A program made the translations under genes and the position numbers. Shown one piece after another: positions 1 to 5,026 of a stretch of DNA of 5,166 nucleotides; the stretch's first letter is position 1, and the number at the start of each line of letters is the position of its first letter. This stretch comes from Alphaproteobacteria bacterium. Its GTDB lineage: Bacteria > Pseudomonadota > Alphaproteobacteria > Rickettsiales > UBA998. The notes below the pieces were generated by a model. The model was not told the origin of the DNA. It did not search any database and saw nothing but the letters and a program-made list of their open reading frames with translations. The stretch is from the NCBI GenBank assembly GCA_021730835.1, contig JAKFYP010000133.1:1-5166 (forward strand). Direction: 5' to 3'.

Positions 1-446
1 CCGGCCATCCCGGCGCGGCATTCGGTTGCCGCTGCTACGCCGAGCCGATCCCGCCGAAACATCCGCGCTATGAAGCGCCTTCCTTAGCGCCGCTGCTGGC
101 CCTGATCCCGGCCAACCGGGCGCGGCTTCTGATTACGGCGGCGATTCGCAAAGCCGGTGCGCGACTGGCGAAATATATAAATAGAAAGCCATCTCCAAAA
201 ATCCCAGATCTTAAAAAGACAGATACCTGGCCTAAACCACCGACAAATAAAAAATTAAAAGAAGGAATTCCTTCCAGAAGCAAACCGCGCAACAGAGGAG
301 AAAAAAGTCTATATGATGGAGATGGAGGAGAGTGGAGGTACACACCGGGTGATAAATATCATAATCCTCATTGGGATTATAAACCTCCAGGCAAGAATAC
401 TGAATGGCAGAACATACCTATCGATAACTTACCAACTAATAAATAG
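1..446 (+). CDS. C-terminal part of a probable MuF-type polymorphic toxin (5' end outside window)
   Basis: This open frame enters from the left edge (first whole codon at base 3) and ends at TAG 444-446, giving 147 visible residues with no start codon in the window. Residues 1-15 carry HPG..FGCRC.AEP, which resembles the end of phage Mu gpF/SPP1 gp7-like head-morphogenesis domains. Residues 16-53 are a Pro/Ala/Leu linker. Residues 54-103 are very rich in Lys, Arg and Pro. Residues 104-147 form a compact tip with DGDGGEW (105-111), YHNPHWDY (119-126) and WQNIPI (135-140). A conserved phage-like trunk joined to a variable basic tip, directly followed by a small acidic gene, is the layout of MuF polymorphic toxins. 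I infer that the tip is the toxin and the His/Trp/Asp cluster its functional core, possibly a nuclease; I cannot assign a named toxin family. Base composition drops sharply where the tip begins, at about base 164, exactly where a 162-bp repeat ends. Confidence 0.7.
   Translation, partial: GHPGAAFGCRCYAEPIPPKHPRYEAPSLAPLLALIPANRARLLITAAIRKAGARLAKYINRKPSPKIPDLKKTDTWPKPPTNKKLKEGIPSRSKPRNRGEKSLYDGDGGEWRYTPGDKYHNPHWDYKPPGKNTEWQNIPIDNLPTNK
2..163 (+). repeat. Direct repeat copy 1 (MuF linker segment)
   Basis: Bases 2-163 match bases 1116-1277 in the same orientation, with three mismatches (16/1130 C/A, 128/1242 T/C, 143/1257 G/A), so 159 of 162 positions agree at a constant offset of 1114. The last two mismatches are silent in the toxin frame; the first changes Ala to Glu. 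The identity ends abruptly at base 163, where the toxin tip begins. The left boundary may lie outside the window; base 1 itself does not match. Confidence 0.95.
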
Positions 447-453
447 GAAAAAC

Positions 454-783
454 ATGCTTCGAATAAAATATTTTGATGCCTTTAAAGGGGAAAATCCTTT
501 TCTGGTTATTCTTGGAAATCCAGACGTTTTTTTAGCAGCGCATGATTTTTTTATGAATAAGCGTGAAGCTTATTTGAATGATCCTCTTATTACGGGATAT
601 TCAGAGATTGCACCTCTATCCCGGTTTCGATTTTATCTTACCGCAGAAGAATGTAAGCAAATCGCAGAGCATTTCAAACATCTCGGCGAGTCAGACGAAC
701 CCGGACATATCTATTTCGATACGGCTGCTTTGGAAGATATAGAGGTGCTTATCTCACAGGGAGAATATGATCATCTGTTTTAA
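454..783 (+). CDS. Probable immunity protein for the adjacent toxin tip
   Basis: A 109-aa protein beginning MLRIKYFDAF. An upstream in-frame ATG at 313 would overlap the toxin gene by 134 bases and add 47 residues with no protein-like character. I chose ATG 454 because it follows the toxin stop by 7 bases and has AGGA at 445-448 with 5-base spacing. No signal peptide or membrane segment is evident, so it is presumably cytoplasmic. The chain is acidic (19 Asp/Glu against 9 Lys/Arg), opposite to the basic toxin tip, as expected of an inhibitor that binds a nucleic-acid-targeting toxin. The immunity role is inferred from position, size and charge; I do not recognise a specific Imm family. Base composition is low in GC (37% at 481-540, 30% at 541-600), unlike the genes to the right, which points to acquisition by transfer together with the toxin tip. 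Confidence 0.7.
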   Translation: MLRIKYFDAFKGENPFLVILGNPDVFLAAHDFFMNKREAYLNDPLITGYSEIAPLSRFRFYLTAEECKQIAEHFKHLGESDEPGHIYFDTAALEDIEVLISQGEYDHLF

Positions 784-857
784 TACAGAAACAGACAACG
801 CACCATCAAACCTGAGCCTTTCAAACGTCCCGAAGGAATTCCGCAATAGAGATAATT

Positions 858-1085
858 ATGGAAGAAAACACGATAAAAATATATGTGCCGCTTCTCGAAG
901 AAGGAGTGGATACCGCACGTCCCACTCAGGCCATTCCGTTGGAAAATGGGTTATACAAGCTATTGCCAACAACGGATTACGACCCTGAAGACGAAATATG
1001 GGAGTTTTTGCCAGATTCTATTGTCAAGGCTGTGAATACGACGGACGATAAAGGGCTTTCTATTCTACTAGCTGTTGCTCCTTGA
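858..1085 (+). CDS. Conserved small hypothetical protein, possible second immunity gene
   Basis: A 75-aa protein starting MEENTIKIYVPLLEEG and ending LLAVAP. The pattern YVPLL.EG....RPTQA, an NGLYKLL segment, then YDPEDE.WEF.P.S.V and a short C-terminal strand resembles a widespread family of 70-80-aa bacterial proteins of unknown function, so the gene looks complete. ATG 858 is preceded by AGAGA at 848-852 (spacing 5), a modest ribosome site. It lies 74 bases after the probable immunity gene on the same strand and directly before the second copy of the MuF linker, so it may be part of the cassette or a leftover immunity gene from an earlier module. It is strongly acidic and has no signal peptide or membrane helix. 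The larger frame at 767-988 crossing it in another phase is not protein-like and is discarded. Confidence 0.65.
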   Translation: MEENTIKIYVPLLEEGVDTARPTQAIPLENGLYKLLPTTDYDPEDEIWEFLPDSIVKAVNTTDDKGLSILLAVAP

Positions 1086-1115
1086 CTCGCGTTTACATAT
1101 GAAACCAATTGGAAG

Positions 1116-1277
1116 CGGCCATCCCGGCGAGGCATTCGGTTGCCGCTGCTACGCCGAGCCGATCCCGCCGAAACATCCGCGCTATGAAGCGCCTTCCTTA
1201 GCGCCGCTGCTGGCCCTGATCCCGGCCAACCGGGCGCGGCTCCTGATTACGGCGGCAATTCGCAAAGCCGGTGCGCG
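1116..1277 (+). repeat. Direct repeat copy 2 (MuF linker segment)
   Basis: This is the partner of the repeat at 2-163, with 159 of 162 positions identical. Its right end at 1277 coincides base for base with the end of copy 1, after which the two loci share nothing. The two copies bracket the toxin tip, the probable immunity gene and the 75-aa gene, so recombination between them would excise 1114 bp and leave one linker copy. Confidence 0.95.
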
Positions 1278-1284
1278 TCCGTTT

Positions 1285-1290
1285 TATAAT
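1285..1290 (+). promoter_or_regulatory. Candidate -10 box for the MNIO fusion gene
   Basis: A perfect TATAAT sits 8 bases beyond the end of repeat copy 2. No good -35 element is found at 16-18-base spacing (GCAAAG at 17); TTCGCA is 20 bases away. Transcription starting around 1297 would give a leader of about 49 bases before ATG 1346 and would exclude the upstream in-frame starts GTG 1271 and ATG 1289. The call rests on one hexamer. Confidence 0.35.
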
Positions 1291-1345
1291 GCCATTGAGC
1301 GCATATATTGGTAGACTGGCCGAATTGAACCCTTTGAGCGTTACG

Positions 1346-3037
1346 ATGATCCGACATACGACCAACCGTTTCGACCTGCCTGCGCTGGGATACGGCATGG
1401 GTTTGCGAGCGAAGCATTACCCGCATGTGCTCGAACACCGGCCCGAGGTGGATTTCTTCGAGGTGATCTCGGAGAATTTTATTCAAAGCAGCGGGCGGCC
1501 CCGGCGTATTCTCTCCGAGGTGCGGGAGCGCTATCCCGTTATCATGCACGGCGTTTCCATGTCGATCGGCACGGCGGACCCGCTTAACTCGGAGTATCTG
1601 CACAAGCTGAAAAAGCTTACGGAGTGGCTGAATCCAATCTGGGTATCGGATCACGTCTGCTGGACGGGTGTGGCGCACAAGAATTCGCATGATTTGCTAC
1701 CGGTTCCCTATACTGAAGAAGCGCTGGCGCATCTGGTCGGGCGTATCCGCGAGGTTCAGGATTATCTTGAGCGCCCGCTGATACTGGAGAATCCCTCGAC
1801 TTATCTGGAATTCACCGACTCGACCATGCCGGAATGGGAGTTCATCGCCCGCATGGCCGAGGAAGCGGATTGCGGCCTGCTGCTCGATATCAATAACGTC
1901 TATGTGACCTGTTTCAATCATCGCCTCAACCCGAAAGTCTGGCTTGACGCAATGCCGATGGATCGCGTTGTGCAGATTCATCTGGCGGGGCACTGCAACA
2001 AAGGCACGCATATCGTTGATACGCATGACGGGCAGGTCATCGAAGAGGTATGGGCGCTTTATCGCTATGTCGCCTCGCGCTATCCCGGCATCGCCACCAT
2101 GATTGAGTGGGATGAGCGGATACCCGAATTCGACGCGCTGCTGGCCGAGACGCATAAAGCGCGTGACATGGCGCAAAGCGACGCGCCGTTGCCGAAACTT
2201 CCCGATTTCACCGTTGACGCGCCGCGCCGTATCGCCAACGCCCCCGCGCCCCTGAATGCGCGGCAGGAGTTGATGCAGGAAGCGATTTTAGCCGGAGCGC
2301 GGCGCGATACCAGACCCGGCGAATGGATACATCCCAAGCCCGGTTTTTCTCCCGCCGAGCAACTTTATGTCTATATCGGCGGCTACCGGGCGCGGCTGTT
2401 CGATATTGTCAATATGGACTACCCGGCGCTGCGGCATTATCTCGGCGACGAAAAAACCGATGCGCTGCTGCGGGGCTTTGTCGATACCGTGCCTTCGACC
2501 TATTACGATGTCTCGCGTTATTCAGGTGAGTTTCCCCCCTATCTGAAGCAGCATGCTGAGGGTTTCGCTCATGATCTTTGCCGTCTGGAAACAGCAATTT
2601 CCCTGCTGTTCAATGCGCCCGACAGCGATGCGCTGGATAACCCGGACGTTGAGGGAATGGATCCCGACATGCTAATGGAAAGCGTATTGCAGCCGCGTGC
2701 AGCGCTGGAATTGATGCGCTTCGATCATCCGGTCAATGCGTATTATCAGGCATATCTGGATGGAAAAACGCTGGAAGAGACGCAGGAAAAAGCCTGTTAT
2801 CTCGCCGTGTTTCGCCATGATGAGGTAATCTGGCGGCTGGAGCTCGAACCTGCGGAATATCGGCTGCTGGCATTGCTCTTTGCCGGGCAGGAGGTCGGCG
2901 AGGCGCTTGAGGTATTGCTGGAGGAGGGCGTAATGACAGAAGACGCATTGCTCGGCGCGCTTTCCGGCTGGTTCGCCCGCTGGCTGCGCAACCATTTGCT
3001 CGCCCGCCCTGAGATGGCGGTACGGCAGGCGGCGTAA
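1346..3037 (+). CDS. DUF692 (MNIO) - DUF2063 fusion protein
   Basis: A 563-aa protein joining two domains that are usually separate neighbouring genes. Residues 13-275 are DUF692, a TIM-barrel multinuclear non-heme iron oxidase family that includes MbnB and TglH and modifies ribosomal peptides, often at cysteine. Its conserved metal-site motifs are visible: MHG (His68), SDH.CW (Asp102, His103), LENPS (Glu148, Asn149), DINN.Y (Asp181, Asn183), IHLAGH (His212, His216), DTHD (Asp225, His227) and IEWDE.IP (Glu254, Asp256). A Pro/Ala-rich linker (about 280-305) leads to a DUF2063-like partner domain (about 305-400, with YIGGYRARLFD, YP.L..YLG and VPSTYYDVS.Y...FP.YL), followed by a helical C-terminal part to 563. 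DUF2063-type proteins act as substrate-recognition partners of MNIOs in related systems. ATG 1346 is preferred over GTG 1271 and ATG 1289 because homology starts with LPALGYG just after it, TGAG lies 7 bases upstream, and the earlier starts fall in or beside the repeat. The substrate is unknown: no precursor peptide is visible nearby. The gene converges on fabD with 7 bases between. Confidence 0.9.
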   Translation: MIRHTTNRFDLPALGYGMGLRAKHYPHVLEHRPEVDFFEVISENFIQSSGRPRRILSEVRERYPVIMHGVSMSIGTADPLNSEYLHKLKKLTEWLNPIWVSDHVCWTGVAHKNSHDLLPVPYTEEALAHLVGRIREVQDYLERPLILENPSTYLEFTDSTMPEWEFIARMAEEADCGLLLDINNVYVTCFNHRLNPKVWLDAMPMDRVVQIHLAGHCNKGTHIVDTHDGQVIEEVWALYRYVASRYPGIATMIEWDERIPEFDALLAETHKARDMAQSDAPLPKLPDFTVDAPRRIANAPAPLNARQELMQEAILAGARRDTRPGEWIHPKPGFSPAEQLYVYIGGYRARLFDIVNMDYPALRHYLGDEKTDALLRGFVDTVPSTYYDVSRYSGEFPPYLKQHAEGFAHDLCRLETAISLLFNAPDSDALDNPDVEGMDPDMLMESVLQPRAALELMRFDHPVNAYYQAYLDGKTLEETQEKACYLAVFRHDEVIWRLELEPAEYRLLALLFAGQEVGEALEVLLEEGVMTEDALLGALSGWFARWLRNHLLARPEMAVRQAA

Positions 3038-3044
3038 ACACCGC

Positions 3045-3989
3045 TCAGGCTGCCTTGATCAGCAGGTCAATGGCATCCGGCGTACCGATGGCGGAAGCGG
3101 TCAGTGCAGGATCAATGCGTTTGACCAACCCGCAAAGCACATTTCCCTCGCCCAGTTCATAAAGACGCGTGATACCTTCATTGCCCAATCGCTTTACCGA
3201 TTCAACCCAGCGTACCCGGCCGGTTACCTGCTCAACCAGCAATGCGCGGATGGTATCCGGCTCCTGCTCGGGCGCGGCGGTGATATTGGCGATAATGGGC
3301 ACGACAGGGGTTTTAAGTGTCACCTTTGCCAGCGCTTCCCGCATTTCCCCGGCGGCTGGTTGCATAAGAGAACAATGAAACGGTGCGCTGACCGGCAGCG
3401 GCAAGGCCCGCTTTGCGCCACGTGCCTTCGCCAGTTCGCAGGCGATGTCGATAGCGTCAGCCTCGCCGCTGATGACGATTTGCCCAGGCGCGTTATCATT
3501 AGCGATTTCGCAGACGCCGTGCGTCGCCGCCTCGTTTGCCAATGCCGCGACGGCGTCCATATCAAGGCCTATAAGTGCCGCCATCTTGCCTTTGCCCGGT
3601 GCGACGGCGCGTTGCATGGCCTGCCCGCGCAGACGCAGCAGGCGGGCGGTATCGGCTATGCTGAGCGCACCTGAAGCTGCCAGCGCCGAATATTCCCCGA
3701 GCGAATGCCCGGCCATCATGCGGCAATGAGTGGCAACCAAATGCCCCGCCTCGCGCTCCAGCACCCGCACCACCGCCATTGAGGCGGCCATCAGGGCGGG
3801 CTGGGCGTTTTCCGTCAGCGTCAGTTCATCCAGAGGGCCTTCAAACATGAGCCGTGAAAGATGCTGTCCCAGCGTATCATCAATTTCGGCGAATACTTCG
3901 CGGGCCACGCCAAAGGCTTCTGCCAGCGCTTTACCCATGCCGATTTTCTGGGAACCCTGTCCCGGGAATATCCATGCGTTGTGATTCAT
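3045..3989 (-). CDS. fabD: Malonyl-CoA:ACP transacylase
   Basis: A 314-aa protein (E. coli FabD is 309). It moves malonyl groups from CoA to acyl carrier protein, feeding type II fatty acid synthesis in the cytoplasm. Signature elements are all present: FPGQGSQ near the N-terminus, the nucleophile elbow GHSLGE with Ser96, Arg121 in the LRLRGQAMQ segment, His205 in SAPFHC, and Gln254 in VEQVTGRVRW. They correspond to E. coli Ser92, Arg117, His201 and Gln250 with a constant shift of four. Start ATG 3987-3989 gives the family's usual N-terminus; no strong ribosome site precedes it. Sequence details such as CEIANDNAPGQIVISG fit alphaproteobacterial FabD. The gene stands alone: downstream it meets the convergent MNIO fusion gene, upstream it faces the divergent DUF488 gene, so it is not in the common fabD-fabG-acpP cluster. 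Confidence 0.97.
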   Translation of the reverse strand: MNHNAWIFPGQGSQKIGMGKALAEAFGVAREVFAEIDDTLGQHLSRLMFEGPLDELTLTENAQPALMAASMAVVRVLEREAGHLVATHCRMMAGHSLGEYSALAASGALSIADTARLLRLRGQAMQRAVAPGKGKMAALIGLDMDAVAALANEAATHGVCEIANDNAPGQIVISGEADAIDIACELAKARGAKRALPLPVSAPFHCSLMQPAAGEMREALAKVTLKTPVVPIIANITAAPEQEPDTIRALLVEQVTGRVRWVESVKRLGNEGITRLYELGEGNVLCGLVKRIDPALTASAIGTPDAIDLLIKAA

Positions 3990-4027
3990 TATAATTCTAT
4001 GGCTGATTCGGTTGGATTGAGGACGCT

Positions 4028-4033
4028 TATATA
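4028..4033 (-). promoter_or_regulatory. fabD: Possible -10 element for fabD
   Basis: TATATA lies 39 bases upstream of the fabD start on the minus strand. The best -35 at 17-base spacing (ATAAAC, within the palindromic region) is poor. It would place a transcript start near 4021 and a leader of about 30 bases. Weak evidence; it is included because fabD has no other upstream gene and needs its own promoter here. Confidence 0.25.
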
Positions 4034-4038
4034 GCCGA

Positions 4039-4070
4039 TTTACGCGTAAAGTTTATGCACAAGCATAAAC
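4039..4070. promoter_or_regulatory. Two adjacent perfect palindromes in the divergent fabD/DUF488 promoter region
   Basis: TTTACGCGTAAA (4039-4050) is a 12-bp perfect palindrome. It directly abuts GTTTATGC-acaa-GCATAAAC (4051-4070), a perfect 8-bp inverted repeat with a 4-base spacer. The half-sites are alike (TTTACG and TTTATGC), suggesting a double operator for a dimeric regulator between two divergent genes. TTATGCACA at 4053-4061 also fits the DnaA-box pattern TTATNCACA, which could be chance. There is no T-tract, so a terminator is unlikely. The remainder of the 154-bp gap (3990-4143) shows no other clear element. Confidence 0.5.
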
Positions 4071-4143
4071 TCAATCAGCTATAACGTATGCTGGCGATGG
4101 TTTGAACATGAATCTTGCCGGGCGGCATTTTTGCAGGCATATA

Positions 4144-4506
4144 ATGAGCAATATCCAGATAAAACGCATCTATCTTCCGCCGGAGTCTGCGGATGGTTGC
4201 CGTATGCTGGTTGATCGCCTGTGGCCGCGTGGAGTTAGTAAACAGGCGGCATTCCTTGATGAATGGAACAGGGTGGTTGCGCCTTCGCACGAGTTGCGGC
4301 GCTGGTTCGCGCATGATCCTGAAAAATTCGATGAATTCGCCCGATGCTACCGGGAAGAGCTGGCGTATCAGGAAGAGGAGTTGGCGCGGTTGGCGGCGCT
4401 GGCGCAGAAAGAGAGGCTCACCCTGCTCTGTGCCGCCCGCGACGCACAGCATAATCATGCGGTGATCTTGCGGGAGGTATTGGAAAACAAAAGCAAGCTG
4501 ACATAA
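4144..4506 (+). CDS. DUF488 family protein, YeaO type
   Basis: A 120-aa cytoplasmic protein of unknown biochemical function. It carries the family pattern IKRIY.PP...DG.R.LVDRLWPRG, then LD.W...VAPS.ELR.WF.HDP.KF.EF...Y..EL, and a C-terminal strand ending in TLLCAARD..HNHA. This matches YeaO-like DUF488 proteins in order and length (usually about 115-125 residues). Start ATG 4144 (MSNIQIKRIY) is chosen over TTG 4102 and ATG 4108 because CAGG at 4134-4137 lies 6 bases before it and the family begins at this point. It is divergent from fabD across the palindrome-containing gap and convergent with the YkuD-like gene, with only 3 bases between the two stop codons. It is probably transcribed alone. 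Confidence 0.9.
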   Translation: MSNIQIKRIYLPPESADGCRMLVDRLWPRGVSKQAAFLDEWNRVVAPSHELRRWFAHDPEKFDEFARCYREELAYQEEELARLAALAQKERLTLLCAARDAQHNHAVILREVLENKSKLT

Positions 4507-4515
4507 AATTTATGT
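4501..4515. repeat. AT-rich palindrome spanning two convergent stop codons
   Basis: ACATAAA-a-TTTATGT is a perfect 7-bp inverted repeat around one central base. It contains the TAA of the DUF488 gene (4504-4506) and the TAA of the minus-strand YkuD gene (4510-4512). The arms are almost all A/T and the loop would be too small for a stable hairpin, so a bidirectional terminator is possible but weakly supported. Confidence 0.4.
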
Positions 4516-5022
4516 GTGCAACCGGATTTCCATGAGGGTTTCCGGTGAAAGCGCTGGCAGAAGCGCCAGCATATCGGTTCGGGAAACAGCGATACATCCT
4601 GCCGTAGGTTTATAATTTTCCTCCTTCAGATGAAAAAAAATCGCGCTGCCTTTCCCGGGGATGGGTGGCGCGTCGTTATGACCGGTGACAACGATCACAT
4701 CGTAGCGGTGATCTTCTCTCCACAATATCTCGTGCGAATGGCCATACGGTAGCGTAACGGGCCTGTTGTAATCAGCGCTGTCAGGATCGTCGCACCAGCC
4801 CATTGCCGGGGTAAGGGCGGTGACGGGCAGGGCGGTATCGGGCATATGCACGCGATCCGGGCGGTAAAGGCAGGCGCGCAGTGGAAATATACCGGCGGGC
4901 GTCGCGCCGTCGCCTTCATATTTGTTGGCGGTGATGCCGCTTCTTCCCAGCGCGCATCGGAAGGACGTGCTGCCAGAACACAGGTTGCCATCGGGAGTGA
5001 CGATCAGGCGAGTGTGGATCAT
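4510..5022 (-). CDS. YkuD-family L,D-transpeptidase-like protein
   Basis: A 170-aa protein of the short, signal-less YkuD (ErfK/YbiS/YcfS/YnhG-related) group common in alphaproteobacteria. These enzymes have a cysteine-dependent L,D-transpeptidase fold acting on peptidoglycan stem peptides; the true substrate of this subgroup is uncertain. Visible family features are CALGR.GI at 24-30, KYEGDGATPAG.FPLR at 34-49, MGWCDDP..ADYNRPV.LPY at 74-93, VTGHND at 112-117, and the catalytic pair SAIFFH (His131) with TAGCIAVS (Cys143). There is no signal peptide. A longer frame up to 5160 exists, but family homology begins at MIHTRLIV and the extra 46 residues overlap the kinase gene in another phase, so ATG 5020-5022 is chosen. 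It starts 4 bases after the upstream kinase stop, so the two are likely co-transcribed and possibly translationally coupled, given no strong ribosome site. Confidence 0.88.
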   Translation of the reverse strand: MIHTRLIVTPDGNLCSGSTSFRCALGRSGITANKYEGDGATPAGIFPLRACLYRPDRVHMPDTALPVTALTPAMGWCDDPDSADYNRPVTLPYGHSHEILWREDHRYDVIVVTGHNDAPPIPGKGSAIFFHLKEENYKPTAGCIAVSRTDMLALLPALSPETLMEIRLHT

Positions 5023-5026
5023 GGTT

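Larger units (their letters stand above)
1099..1314 (+). pseudogene. Orphan MuF-linker fragment lacking a toxin tip
   Basis: The frame reads MKPIGSG, then the same HPG.AFGCRCYAEP-to-AIRKAGAR segment found in the toxin gene at the left edge, then only 11 unrelated residues (PFYNAIERIYW) before TAG 1312-1314. Open frame extends upstream to a TTG at 1075, but there is no convincing ribosome site for either start. It keeps the canonical HPGE sequence where the toxin gene has HPGA. The most economical reading is the displaced or truncated old C-terminus of the MuF protein, left behind when a new tip plus immunity gene was inserted by recombination in the shared linker. It could instead be an orphan module kept as a recombination donor whose tip was deleted. 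Translation as an independent 71-aa peptide is possible but unsupported. Confidence 0.65.

Noticed and set aside
313..453. N-terminal extension of the immunity gene from ATG 313
   Set aside because: It lies inside the toxin coding region in another frame, and ATG 454 has a spaced ribosome site just after the toxin stop.
767..988. 73-aa plus-strand frame overlapping the 75-aa gene
   Set aside because: It is out of phase with the recognisable conserved protein, has no ribosome site and lacks protein-like patterning.
1099..1314. Short Cys-containing peptide (with GCRCYAEP) just upstream of the MNIO gene as a possible modified-peptide precursor
   Set aside because: Its sequence is a near-identical copy of the MuF linker in the toxin gene, so duplication explains it; there is no leader-peptide character and no good ribosome site.
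1..1314. CRISPR array or insertion sequence as explanation of the repeats
   Set aside because: There are only two long coding repeats in direct orientation, with no regular spacers, terminal inverted repeats or transposase.
1247..2337. Long minus-strand frames opposite the MNIO gene
   Set aside because: They are shadows of a strongly conserved plus-strand gene and show no family features.
3025..3056. GC-rich inverted repeat between the MNIO gene and fabD as a terminator
   Set aside because: The stem (GCGG...CCGC) is short and imperfect when extended, and no T-tract follows on either strand.
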